Assembly (NCBI GenBank): GCA_905250025.1
Contig: CAJNOJ010000036.1
Coordinates: forward strand, 519,950 to 583,949
Direction of reading: 5' to 3'
DNA length: 64,000 nucleotides
Source of the DNA: Adineta ricciae
Taxonomy: Eukaryota > Rotifera > Eurotatoria > Adinetida > Adinetidae
Shown: positions 10,406 to 21,494 of the stretch, piece after piece
Layout: the number at the start of each line of letters is the position of its first letter
Numbering within the stretch: position 1 is the first letter of the stretch
Translations under genes and position numbers: made by a program
Notes under the pieces: model-generated
Told to the model about the DNA's origin: nothing
Seen by the model: only the letters and a program-made list of their open reading frames with translations
Databases searched by the model: none

Positions 10406-11477
10406 AATTCCATATTGATTGATTTCTGTCAGGAATACTACAATACACTTTTTGTGAAGTTTAATATGCGAGTCATTATGTATATGTTTACCTCTCTCTT
10501 AATGTTCTATTTTAAATTAAACTATTGAGTTAATCAAGATTATCATTAACGCGATAAGAAATCCTCTTATGCGGTTCTAGCTGGTTATTTTAGATCTCAC
10601 ATCGGACATACGACGATAATTAATGTTTCGAAATACCCGACAAAAATTAACTTTGATCTTTGACATCAGACGATATGCAACAGGTAAGCCGAGTCTGGCT
10701 TACTTACCTACTCAATTTCTTAAGAGACAGAGAGAGATTAGCATCGACACTGTTATATGTTCGTTCATTCCTTCCTTCTTAAGAAGAACATGTTTATACG
10801 CCTCTTTATCAGAGAAGGATACAACGGATGGGTAAATCACTGGCCACTATGACTATTAGATTGTGTAAAATTATGGCACCGAAAAACTAATCTATCAAAC
10901 GGAAATCACTAAGAATGAAAGAATAAATGTCGTGTTCACAGTTACACACGAAAATCAGTAGTCACGAAAACGTTTTTTATAGAAAAATAGCGAGTTACGA
11001 CGTTGATGTTAATTGAAAATAATATGAATTTTGTCGACCTTTCTTCGTTTCTCTTGGGGGTGGAATTGCATGTGCATACATATCTGGGTACTACATTTGA
11101 ATTAAATTTCACTTCAAGGCGCAGTTTTTGGAAGTATGACGGCTACATCTATATTATCTGAGTTGACATATGTTCTCGAGGCTATTATATCATTAGATGT
11201 ATCCGCTAGCGATAATTCTAAGATAATTGACATCGAAATCAATTTAAATTTCTGAAGTCTTAACTTTCGAATATAATAAGGTAATTTACATTAGAGAATC
11301 GATATTGTGAATTATTCTTATTCTCAAATTCCTCATGCAGACATAAGCATAATCCAATTTCTTGTAATACTGCAGGTCTTAGAAGAGTCGTGTATCTAAC
11401 ATAGTTTGTTCCTATTTCAAAGTCTGTGAATGTAAAAAAGTTCGAAGCAAGAATAGTTCGTCGTCGCTTTTTCAATC
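10406..11477. other. Intergenic, 1.07 kb
   Basis: No supported gene. A 71-codon minus frame just 3' of the flavoenzyme (11260-11475) starts at TTG and resembles nothing known to me. The region holds the 3' ends of both flanking genes. Confidence 0.5.
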
Positions 11478-13228
11478 TTACTGGAATCTATTGGGAGAAT
11501 AGCATTCAGAAGTTAAACTTTCTCTATCAGTTTTATCTGTCTTCTGATTGATTGTATCAGCTAAAAGAGCTGCCGATCCAAATGCAAGTGTCCATCCTTT
11601 ACTACCATGACCACAATTAATGAACAGATTATCGAAATTGCTACATCGTCCGATTAATGGCACATCATCAGCAGATACTGGACGAGAACAGCTATGAAAT
11701 ACTTTTTCGTAAGAAGCTACATGTGGCAGCCAAGCAATTGTCTGTTCATACAAATATTGAGCTCGATCCGGTTCACTGAGAACGCCAATGTCCTATAGAA
11801 CACAAGTGATTATTCATATTTAGACAATTGACAAAGATAACAATCGATGTATATTAACCTTCCATCCGGCAAATTCAGCCAGGCCGCTGACTCGCACTAT
11901 GCCTTGTTGAGCCGTTGGTTTCAATGCGGATATATAAAGTTTGTTCACGTCATCGACCAGATTTACCTTCGGTAGTGGAATACTTGGGGCAGTTTTAATT
12001 TCTACCGTATAGCCCTAATGTATAAGCGACACAAATCGTTACAGATTTCATTTTGACCTTTGCGTTGCTTTACCTTCACAGGATAAACAGGTACATAGAT
12101 GTTTAGTTTTTCAGTTAAAGGCATAACATAATTACCATTTGCTAAGATGATATTATCTGCATTTTCAAATTTTTTGTTATTAGTAGTTACAACTCCTGAT
12201 ACATGTCGTAGTTGATGACCTGTATGACTTTGAACTGTTGATGATACAATAAAATCTTGAATTTCTTCATTGAATACGAACTGAACGTTGTATTTCTCGA
12301 TTAGGATTCGTTTCAATTCACAACAAAATTCGTAAATATTTCCATTTGTATCCGAAGAACTGAACACTCCGCCATAGATTCGATTTTTCACAGATATTAG
12401 TATTGGCTCGTGTTTAATCACTTCTTCTGGCGATGAGAAAATTTGAATATCGTCAATATGTTTCGATTCTTCGACTAATTGTTCAAAGATAACTGGATCG
12501 ACTGCTAACTGCAATGAGCCAGTCGTGTAACGGGAAAATGATATCGCATTCTATAAAATTGCAATGAAATTCATAAAGACGATTATATTCGTCAGAAAAC
12601 GCACTTCTTTGAGAATATCATCTAAACATTGCCGAGAATACATGCTAAGCGTTAATAGATTAGCTGCATTTCTGACTTGTGCCTTCGTCGTACAATTTTT
12701 CAGATACTCGTACATCCACCGATAGAATTTCATTGAGAAAAACGTACTTGGCCAAATTTTCGTCGACGTCGGTGTTGGCGAAGACCATGAAAATATCGAC
12801 TTGAAATATTTCTTCGGAACATCCGAATTTGCCCATGGTGTTAATAGAGATGGACAAATCAACGCACCATTTTTATAACTAATCACAAGAATTCGTCAGT
12901 ATTTGCTCGTCTACGTCAATGAAAGATCTTACCTAGTTTCTAACGCGACGTCTTCACGCTTTTCGATACATATCACTTTATGTCCACTTTTTGCTAGATA
13001 ATAAGCGCTTGTTAAACCGATAATACCTGCGCCAATGATGATACTCGTAGGATGATCAGAGACCGACCGAATAGGTTGAAATTTCTCATTTTTGGCTTTA
13101 GAAGTCACGTATTTATAGATTCCCTGTGGTTAACAGTGGATAGAAATACTTTCTCTGTAAAGTTCGAGACTTACAAATGATGTTGCTACGCTACTTAAAA
13201 CTACGATGCTTCGAGATGTTCGATTCAT
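11478..13228 (-). CDS. DadA-like FAD-dependent D-amino-acid dehydrogenase/oxidase
   Basis: Six exons (13228-13175, 13123-12933, 12878-12605, 12550-12074, 12014-11859, 11792-11478) encode 488 aa. The five introns are 51-66 nt, GT-AG. The N-terminus has a short hydrophobic leader, then a Rossmann FAD motif GAGIIG (49-54) inside [18 protein letters not shown] and an acidic strand end (CIEK). The C-terminus has the DAO-fold signature around [14 protein letters not shown] and [14 protein letters not shown], which is the DadA pattern. Such enzymes deaminate D-amino acids oxidatively with FAD. The N-terminal extension of about 45 residues relative to bacterial DadA could be a targeting or membrane segment. 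The closest relatives I recall are bacterial, while the gene carries typical host introns, so an old, domesticated transfer is plausible but unproven. Confidence 0.85.
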
Positions 13229-13558
13229 TCCGGTTTCTTTTCGAGGAGAGGGGAGTGTGATATTTAGCTAAATGCACTGTACATTTACGTCTCATTCTTT
13301 ATTTTAGCTTCAAAAGCAGATAAGAACAGCAAAAAATGGAGCATGTATTTCATTCCGGTGACATTTTGTGATTGTTTTCATCCTTTCTCTCGTTCTTCAT
13401 CCAATATTTGTTCTATCTCTTTGCTATTACTCAAGTATGATGAAACATGCGAGGATTGTTATTTCTTCGAGCGTTCTTGTCACATGTTGCATCATAAAAT
13501 CAGACTCGGAATGTATATTTAAATGATCGATATAGTTTGACTTCAACAACAGTACATC
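13229..13558. other. Divergent intergenic region
   Basis: This 330-bp spacer separates the divergently transcribed flavoenzyme and the 173-aa gene and presumably holds both promoters. No defined motif is recognised. Confidence 0.4.
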
Positions 13559-14080
13559 ATGGCATCATCAATCCAGAAAAATTCTACACGTCCTCGTTTA
13601 CTCCATGTTGGATTTATGGTTCCACTGAATGAGATTATGTCTGAAAGTCCAGTATTGGAACGTGAACTAGGCCGTTTGAATTTACGCGTTAATATTTACG
13701 CTGCTGTTCTCTTCTACAAAGATTCATCTCCAGACACTCTTCAAATGTGGTTTGATCAAAGAAAACGTTCCAGCCGTAATGGATATTTACGAGCATATTA
13801 TACGAAAAAAAACGGTGATAGTATTATCGAAATGGATGTCGACGGAAAACAATTTTATCTCATTGCATCATCGGGAACATCACAACCGCTGATCGAAATG
13901 AAGAAGGATATTACAAGAGGTTTATTTGGTGAACGCCGTGAGTTTGCCGAGCGCATTCAAGTACCTTGTTTCCCATATAAATACGACACAAATAATGGAT
14001 TCACTGAATGTGAAGCATTTCATGCTTTTAAAGATGAACATAGACAAAAACTCGAGAACAAAGCAACTGGCGATGCATAA
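13559..14080 (+). CDS. Unknown small soluble protein, 173 aa
   Basis: A single exon starts at ATG 13559 in a good context after a 5' leader. No signal peptide or membrane segment is visible. The protein is mixed alpha/beta in composition, with a hydrophobic core stretch near residues 41-52 and a charged C-terminus. I do not recognise a family. It lies between the flavoenzyme (divergent) and the sialidase pair (same strand). Coding status is inferred from length, codon regularity and a clean start, not from homology. Confidence 0.55.
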   Translation: MASSIQKNSTRPRLLHVGFMVPLNEIMSESPVLERELGRLNLRVNIYAAVLFYKDSSPDTLQMWFDQRKRSSRNGYLRAYYTKKNGDSIIEMDVDGKQFYLIASSGTSQPLIEMKKDITRGLFGERREFAERIQVPCFPYKYDTNNGFTECEAFHAFKDEHRQKLENKATGDA

Positions 14081-14332
14081 ATTTAGCATCAGATAAATAG
14101 TCGAAAATTGTATAACCATTTGTACTTTGGAAGTTTCATCAAATTAATTGAATAAAAAACCAGGTATCGTGGAGGCTAACTGTCAAAACGAAGAGTGAAA
14201 GAAAATGATAAAGATTTGTTATCGAAGCTGTGAGGATACATTAGGCGGTCTCTGAAATAACGAATATCATTTTTATCTTGCTGATTCATCGTAAGAAGAT
14301 GATGCACTTTTAACGAAAACACTTTAGAGACG

Positions 14333-15427
14333 ATGCTATTCCTAACCATATTCTTTCTTCTTCTGCTAAGTGTAAAAAACTCCTTAGGGAATGATACGAT
14401 CGTTTTTACACGAGGTGAAGCTGGCTATTTCTGTATTAAAATTCCCTATATCTTAACAACAGCAAAAGGAACTTTGCTCGCATTTGGTGAAGCACGACTA
14501 TTCTCATGCAGCGATTATACTGAAACTGATATTGTTTACAAACGAAGTCTGGATAATGGACAAACTTGGTCGAATCTACAAGTTCTGTATCGAGGCAATT
14601 CTTCGAATAGTAAATATCATCGTGTTGGAAACATCGCACCTGTTCAACTGAGATACAATCAGCGAATATTGATTCCATTCTGTCAAGATAATCTGATCGT
14701 CATGCAAACCTACACAGATGACGATGGTTTAACATTTGCTCCGCCACAAGTTATTCCCAACGTCACCCGACCGGAATGGAAATGGGTAGGTCTCGGACCA
14801 CCTGGCGGTATTTTACTACAATCAAATCGAATATTAATTCCAGCTTATTATTCTGTGCATCCAAATGACAACGGTCTGTTGTCGACAGGTTATGTGATGT
14901 TAAACGACTTGAATGGACAAATTGATAAATGGTATCTCGGTGGCCAATACAATCTGGACAATTATTACCCAAACGAGTGCCAAGCTGTTGAATTGCTGCC
15001 TACTACTAACTCGATATTTATTAATTCACGTTCATTAGGAACGAAACGTATCGGTGCGTATAGTACCGATGGAGGAATAACGTTCAACAGAGTTAAGGTG
15101 TTGAAGACACTCGTTCAACCACTGACTGGTTGTCAAGGTTCAACCATATATGATGCAAATACTCGACAGCTATTCTATTCAGGTTTAGCTGAAACATCTT
15201 ATATTCGCAGCAATTTGTCACTTTATATAAGTGATGACAATGGCGAAAGTTGGACCTATATGAAGACAATCTTTCCAGGTTCCTCTGCGTATTCATCATT
15301 GACTATGATGAATGATGGATCAATTGGTTTATTGTATGAATGGGCGAAGAAAAGCGATCGGGTTTTTCAACCGGATTACATGACATTTACTGTAGTATAT
15401 AATCAAAGTAAAGACAATGTAGATTAA
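14333..15427 (+). CDS. Secreted sialidase-like BNR/Asp-box protein (GH33-type), copy 1
   Basis: A single exon encodes 364 aa. Signal peptide 1-19. Four Asp-boxes of the SxDxGxxW type are visible: SLDNGQTW, YTDDDGLTF, STDGGITF and SDDNGESW, marking a six-bladed sialidase propeller. EAR near residue 55 and the NECQAVEL region fit GH33, and a C-terminal LLYE supplies the probable nucleophilic Tyr. The usual FRIP motif reads IKIP (35-38), so the first arginine of the triad that grips the sialic acid carboxylate is lysine here. The paralogue downstream keeps RIP. Activity may therefore be altered or lost. Expected role is extracellular cleavage of sialic or related acidic sugars from food or glycoproteins. 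Confidence 0.85.
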   Translation: MLFLTIFFLLLLSVKNSLGNDTIVFTRGEAGYFCIKIPYILTTAKGTLLAFGEARLFSCSDYTETDIVYKRSLDNGQTWSNLQVLYRGNSSNSKYHRVGNIAPVQLRYNQRILIPFCQDNLIVMQTYTDDDGLTFAPPQVIPNVTRPEWKWVGLGPPGGILLQSNRILIPAYYSVHPNDNGLLSTGYVMLNDLNGQIDKWYLGGQYNLDNYYPNECQAVELLPTTNSIFINSRSLGTKRIGAYSTDGGITFNRVKVLKTLVQPLTGCQGSTIYDANTRQLFYSGLAETSYIRSNLSLYISDDNGESWTYMKTIFPGSSAYSSLTMMNDGSIGLLYEWAKKSDRVFQPDYMTFTVVYNQSKDNVD

Positions 15428-15597
15428 TAAATAAATAAATATAAAAATATGTTGGGAGTTTGTTATCGTGTACTTGAGATATTAAAAGAACGGTAACCAA
15501 GCAGAGAGTATCTCTGAGATTTGATAATAGTTCTTTTTATTGTTGTTGTTGTTGTCGTTGCATTCAACCACATTTTGAATCGATGTTTAAAGATTGA

Positions 15598-16683
15598 ATG
15601 TTACTGTTAATTGTGCTTTTGTTACTTGCTAATTCAAACACTTCCTTTGAGCAGGAAACCATTGTCTTTGCACGTGGCGAAGGTAACTACTATTGTGTAC
15701 GAATTCCATCCGTTATGACCACTGTCAAGGGAACTTTGATAGCATTTGGTGAAGCACGAATGTTCACTTGTCAAGACAATACTGATATTGATATTGTTTA
15801 CAAAAGAAGTCTAGATAACGGAAGAACTTGGTCGGATCTACAAGTTCTCTATCGAGGAAATTCGTCTGGTGAAAATTTCAACTGGGTAGGAAATTTTGCT
15901 CCCGTTCAATTGAAGTACAATCAGCGAATCTTAGTACCATTCTGTCGAAATAATCTTGTTCCTATGCAAACCTATTCAGATGATGATGGCTTAACATTTG
16001 CGCCACCGCAAATCATTCCAAATATCGCTAAACCGAATTGGAAGTGGCTCGCTTTAGGTCCGCCCAGCGGCATTCTATTACAATCAAATCGTATCCTGGT
16101 TCCCGGTGATTATTCTATCAACTCGAACGTCAGAGCCGGTTCTCTATCTACTGGCTTTGTCATGTTAAACGATTTCAACGGACAAATTGATAAATGGTAT
16201 CTCGGTGGTGAATATAATCTAGACAACTATTACCCAAACGAAGGTCAAGCTGTTGAATTATTACCTTCGAATAATTCGATATTCATAAATGCTCGCTCCC
16301 ATACAACGAAACGCATTGGTGCATATAGTACAAATGGTGGAATCACATTCGATAAAGTTACAGTACTTAATACATTAGTAGAACCTTTGCATGGTTGCGA
16401 AGGTTCAACGCTGTATCATCCATCGACTCGTCAACTGTTCTATTCAGGATTAGCTGTCACATCTAACATTCGTGCGAATCTATCTTTACATATCAGCAAT
16501 GATAATGGTGAAACCTGGAGCTATATAAAAGCCATCTGTCCAGGTCCATCAGGCTACTCGTCATTAACAACATTGACTGATCAATCCATTGGCATGTTGT
16601 ACGAAAAAGGCAGTACAATGGGTTCACCGGATTCATTGACATTCACCATAGTATATAATCAAACGAAAAAAGGAACGATTTGA
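15598..16683 (+). CDS. Secreted sialidase-like BNR/Asp-box protein (GH33-type), copy 2
   Basis: A single exon of 361 aa, tandem paralogue of the preceding gene with 170 bp between them. Signal peptide about 1-16. VRIP (34-37) keeps the first triad arginine. Asp-boxes SLDNGRTW, YSDDDGLTF, STNGGITF (one Asp replaced by Asn) and SNDNGETW are visible, as are EAR, NEGQAVEL and MLYEKGS with the nucleophile Tyr. This copy keeps more of the catalytic set than copy 1. Both are intronless, unlike most genes here, which may point to later arrival by transfer or retroposition. Confidence 0.87.
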   Translation: MLLLIVLLLLANSNTSFEQETIVFARGEGNYYCVRIPSVMTTVKGTLIAFGEARMFTCQDNTDIDIVYKRSLDNGRTWSDLQVLYRGNSSGENFNWVGNFAPVQLKYNQRILVPFCRNNLVPMQTYSDDDGLTFAPPQIIPNIAKPNWKWLALGPPSGILLQSNRILVPGDYSINSNVRAGSLSTGFVMLNDFNGQIDKWYLGGEYNLDNYYPNEGQAVELLPSNNSIFINARSHTTKRIGAYSTNGGITFDKVTVLNTLVEPLHGCEGSTLYHPSTRQLFYSGLAVTSNIRANLSLHISNDNGETWSYIKAICPGPSGYSSLTTLTDQSIGMLYEKGSTMGSPDSLTFTIVYNQTKKGTI

Positions 16684-16714
16684 ACAAAATTAATACTAAA
16701 AGTATTCTATTCAT

Positions 16715-18652
16715 TTAAACTTCCAGATCAAAATCTTTTTTTGTTTTGATCATTTTTAAAAGTTTTCGTTTGCCCACATCGGACAGATTACAATTGTTTA
16801 TATAAAGTGTTTTCAACGTACAATTTCGCTTAAACATATTCAGTAATACATCCACACTTCCATCCGTAATTGATCTATTTGAATTTAAAAATAACCATTC
16901 GATATTCGTATTGAAATTCGCAAGTGTATTCGATAAAATTTCCACGCCATGATCACTGATTTCATTGCCAGTCAACCACAACCATGTCAGCGTTCGATTC
17001 GACTGCAACATATTCGATAGATACTTCAAGCCATCATCAGTAATATCATTCTGGCCGAGATAAAGATGCTGTAGAGTTGATGAGTATCTTGCACATATCT
17101 AAACAAGTAAGATAAGTCTGGCTTTTTCGTGGGCCTTACATTCTCTGATAGATAGATAATGGTTTCGTCAGACAACAGAATGCACAAGAATAGATCGATA
17201 TCTGATATTCACGTATCCCGTAACGTCTATGACGAACATTGTATTATTGGGCGTGTAGCAAGAGGAAAAGTCGAGCAGAATCACGCAAAGAGTGGGGGAG
17301 TGAAAATATTTACTTGATTATTTGTTTGCTCTGAGACAGTTTCCGGCACATTCATTAGTGCACTGGCAATCAGTTCGATTCCCCGATCACCTAAATGATT
17401 CTTCGATAAATATAATTCTGTTATCGTTCGATTCTCTTTTAATAACTGTGCTAAATATTGTGCACCAATGTGAGTAATTTGGTTGGACTCCAAATTCAAC
17501 GTTTTAATATTCGAATTGGCAATTGCTGCTGTTAAACATTGAAGTCCAAAATCCGATATTTGATTATTTCGGAGGTCTATGAACTCTAGCGTAGAATTAT
17601 TATTCAAACCTGTGGAGAGTACTGAAAGTCCTTGACATGTAATGTTATTATCGCATAGTCGAACACGCTTACAACGATTTTTGATCAAAGCATGTTTAAC
17701 TACGGTGTTCATATCTCGATCCGTTAAGTTTTGTTTGCCTAAATCGATTGTCCACGAATGTCCATATTGAACAATGCGATGTTCCAGAGATATATTACGA
17801 TAGATGTTATCGAATATCAGTGGCGAATTTCGAGAATGAATCAAGGAAAGCCAGAATCTAAAATCGATATGGAAGAACACTTCCACTGAAATTTTTCAAG
17901 GCAATGATCTTGATTTACTTGTGAAAAGGAGTTGATTTGGTCTGATCAATGGAATGTAGAAACAATGATGGTTGAATTTCTTTCAATACTATCCAATGTA
18001 AATGATCATTAGTCGAATAATAGCAATCGACAACTTGAAATTTCGTTGCGGGTAAAACAACTGCAAATGTATTTTCTGACGAATAGCAACATTTCTGTAT
18101 ATCTTTCACAGTCGAGGATTCAATTTTGAATACTGTCCGTAACTCATGCTCATCTAAACATGTTTCCGATCGAAGATCGTTCATCAATGTTGTGCACAAT
18201 GGTAAATCCTTCCAAAGGATAACTTCTTCGAGATGATAATGTTTGCTTAAATCTAATTTACTTCCTCGATAGATTATTGAATGAGTTGATGGCAGATGTG
18301 AAAGCGCAGTGAATAGAAGTTTGAAATAGTATAACCATGGTTCGTATTTATGCATGCTTGATTCAGATAGGATGAAATTGACCATAGCATGAAGACACTG
18401 ATCGTACGGTTGCCATTGTATAGAGTAAAGCATAATAGATGCAGATTCGTCAGCTGTCAATCCGTTGATAGGGTCATGCCGTTTTTCTTTGATTAATTGA
18501 CTGTAAGTTTTGATTGTTGGTAAGATTGAAATCAATGGTTCAACGGCTTGTTCGAATGAAACAAGAGGAATTCGTTGAAATTCTTCGATAGAGAATACGA
18601 AATCCTCTTTCATCATTTTCCGTCCAATTGGTTTACTAATAGACACACCCAT
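16715..18652 (-). CDS. ADP-ribosyltransferase-like domain fused to ribonuclease-inhibitor-type LRRs
   Basis: Three exons (18652-17919, 17857-17314, 17098-16715) encode 553 aa. Introns are 61 and 215 nt. Residues about 30-225 align with the animal arginine-ADP-ribosyltransferase fold: YRG with R129, W147, then KI..T..DI and a LPATKFQVV strand (200-208). The catalytic E-x-E that should precede that strand is replaced by NTF (194-196), and the S-T-S segment is also degenerate, so transferase activity looks lost. Residues about 245-553 are LRRs of the NLRC3/RNH1 type (pattern LxxLxLxxNxIxDxG). The N-terminus MGVSISK fits an N-myristoylation signal (G2, S6), suggesting membrane attachment. A sensor or binding role is possible but inferred. 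Confidence 0.8.
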
Positions 18653-19352
18653 TACTTGGATTCCTAAAACATACCATTTCTTTCGACAGTAGAAAAACTA
18701 TGCAATTCTCATATCTTGTATCCCTCAACAATATTCTCGGTAACCAAACATTTTCAAGATACTGCCATGTATTCCCTCAGGAAATACTACAAATATGGCA
18801 ACGGTTACAGTCTGTCTAGATAATATACAAGTACCTGTTTACGCATGATCTTTCGCTTTCTCCGTTATATTTTCTTTTCCGCTGCTCTCGCTCTCTCTCT
18901 CTTTATCTTTTTAGATTGACATACATGACATATGTGTTCGGTGTATTTTCCTTTTCTTTCTTCGTCTTTCCTTTTTATGTACTTGCTATTCTCCTTATAC
19001 AACAGAAAGTTGTCTAAAGGCCAAACGATGATATTATCATCGGTCATGTGTTGACATCCTCTAGAGTCAATTGCGCATAGGAAAATATGCATGTTGTATG
19101 ATATATTCGATGATAAAAAGATGATTGTTATGCCACTTGTAGACATACTAGATTGCTACTTATCGTTGCACTTTTTGTTGGTTTGAGCAGTTTAGCAAAT
19201 CAATGTATTATGGTTTTAGACAGATATTTACATCACTGAAAACAAGCCGAAATAAACCGGTAAATGAACACAAGAGGTCACATTACAAAATATCTGAGAG
19301 AAAAAAACCACGGAAAATGACACGAAAATGTGCAATCATTCCAATTTCATTA
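18653..19352. other. Intergenic with short (CT)n tract
   Basis: No gene recognised. A (CT)n microsatellite lies at about 18885-18902. The 93-codon minus frame here is a by-product of that low-complexity sequence. Confidence 0.5.
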
Positions 19353-20714
19353 TTAAGCTGAAAATGGACAAGTTTCAATAAGATTTTCAGTCGTCGTTGT
19401 ACTATTTCGATGCTTTTTAGCGCTAGTTTTCAATTCTTCCATACTTTCTTTCAACATCGGATCATCATGATCATAAGTGACAATATTCAAACCAGGAAAG
19501 TTGAACATCAACAAGTCTTTCAGATTATTCAACAGATTCACATCAGGTGCATATGTTCCAGACCCGTTGTCGAATACCAGTTCCCACTCATCATCACATC
19601 GGTCCCAGCCGTGTTTTGGTCGAGGATGGAATTCACCAGCATAGCGAACATATTCAGAACAATTGGCTAATAATGCATGTTTACTTGCAAAATCTGCGAA
19701 GAATTTGTCATCTGTTTCGCTGAATCGCCATGTGTTATCGTCGATAACATAGGAATATATACACGGTCTAATCTTTTTACCCGTTCGATCAGCAAATATT
19801 GTTGTCCAAAGATCGTCAGTATCAGTGACGATTCCTGTTTCGGAATGTTTGATTGTTTGGCCAAAAAGAATTTTATGAGCTATTTTGATCGTACTTTGAG
19901 ATGCTAATGTTAAAGGACAGCTGCCGAATATCGCTTGAGCAGCTCGATACTTTCGATTCCAGTGTTGCCGGTCATGCGGGCTGAAAAACACGGAAATTCG
20001 CCGCATGCGAATTTTCCATGTTGAATAAACGCAATCTGGATTGAGCATCGTTAAACGACCAACGGTCAATGAATCGTGACGAAAATATCGACAAGGACCA
20101 TCGAATGTGTATCGAGGTAGAAGCTTTGTCTCATTGGAAGACGGCATTGAATGTACAGATAAATGAAAGTATCCATGTATATGTTCGAATTTCGCAAGAA
20201 TTTCATGGCCTTTCGGCGGAGCATGATAATTGATCAAATTTAAAACTTCAAATTGTCCGATATAATCGTCACTCACTGTGTCATCGTCTTTGTCATAGAC
20301 TTTGACAGTTAGTTTTGCGTTAATAGGAATATTCCGAACGATCCATTTCTCATCTTCCCATTTAGGCGTCGCCGTATTAGGAATAATACTAGAGCTAACA
20401 AGATTAGATGGAAAATAAATTCAATTATACTGAACCGACTTTTGTCGATCAAGAAATACTTACGTAAACGTAATTTGATCATCGATATTTGCAATGAAAT
20501 ATGGATCAGCGTGTCCAACAACATCCATTTTCGGTATGTCCTTTAATGGAAAAACGTAACGACATTGAATATTTACACTGAATGTACTGCGATTTACCTC
20601 AGCACAGAGAAATTGGATAACGACGTCATAGTGCTCTTGGAATTCATCCAGTAGAGAGAATGTTTTTTCCAACAACGTACTCTCAAGGCCAGATGGTACT
20701 GAGTGCAACGACAT
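19353..20714 (-). CDS. C2-domain protein of a fungal-type family, copy A
   Basis: Three exons (20714-20598, 20540-20464, 20394-19353) give 411 aa; introns are 57 and 69 nt. The C2 domain spans about residues 30-150. It reads DVVIQFLCAE, then DIPKMDVVGHADPYF, then KVYDKDDD, so the Ca-binding aspartates are present. The rest (about 165-400) is a conserved region with HDRQHW, AQAIFGSCPLTLA and HPRPKHGWDRCDDEWELVF. I recall this C2 plus C-terminal region mainly from fungal proteins of unknown function; that is memory, not a search. C2 domains bind acidic phospholipids when Ca rises. A paralogue with the same exon lengths is at 23193-24531. Confidence 0.8.
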
Positions 20715-21494
20715 TACTTCAATAGTTTATATTCGTATAGGATAAGCACTAAAGAATTTCGCTGCTAAGCTCGAATACTCTTAGTCATACATAGCTACGT
20801 ACCTGACATTGTTTAAAATGAAACAGAAAACATCCAGAAGCGTCGTCTTTGTTGCACTTTTTTTTGTGTATAATTCTGAAGCCATTTGATGAAGAGACAG
20901 TTTGTCACGTTGTAAGTTGTGTTTTTTTCTCTTTTATTCTGTGTCGTTCTTTCACTATTTCTTCTTTTTTTTCTACGTAAGACTGGGCGGTTTCATCTCC
21001 TATCGTCTTGCACACTCCCCTGACGTAACTTTCTTTCTCTCGATTCTTTTGGAAGGAAGAAAGAAAAGATGAAAACAACTTTCAAGATGTTAATGTTAAA
21101 AGTAAAGAAAACAGTCCTGGTTCGATATAGACAAAAACAATCGTCGTTTCACATTGCCTTTACAAGAGAAAACACAAGGACAGAAGAAGATATAGGTTTT
21201 AATTAATGATGATAGATATAGAAAGGAGAAAAAAAATCATTTGTATGAACAAGACATGAAGTAAGATTGATTCGATCATTATAATTTCTATAATTAAATC
21301 ATCTTGCTGTCGTTGTGAACAAAACATATCAGATTATCGACGCACGACTCATGGAATTGTTGAAATAACGCGTTCTCTTATAATATATTGACAGATGAAG
21401 TCTTTTTTTTTTGAACCTGATGTTCTTTTTTTTTTATTGATGTCAAAACTAGAATCTCTGTATAGAAAAAGAATTTAACAGTTCAAACACTGAC
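20715..21494. other. Intergenic, 0.78 kb
   Basis: T- and A-rich sequence with several homopolymer runs (for example near 20860, 21400 and 21430) and no gene-like frame. Confidence 0.5.

Noticed and set aside
11260..11475. 71-codon minus frame just downstream of the DadA-like gene
   Set aside because: TTG start, no homology, lies in the 3' flank.
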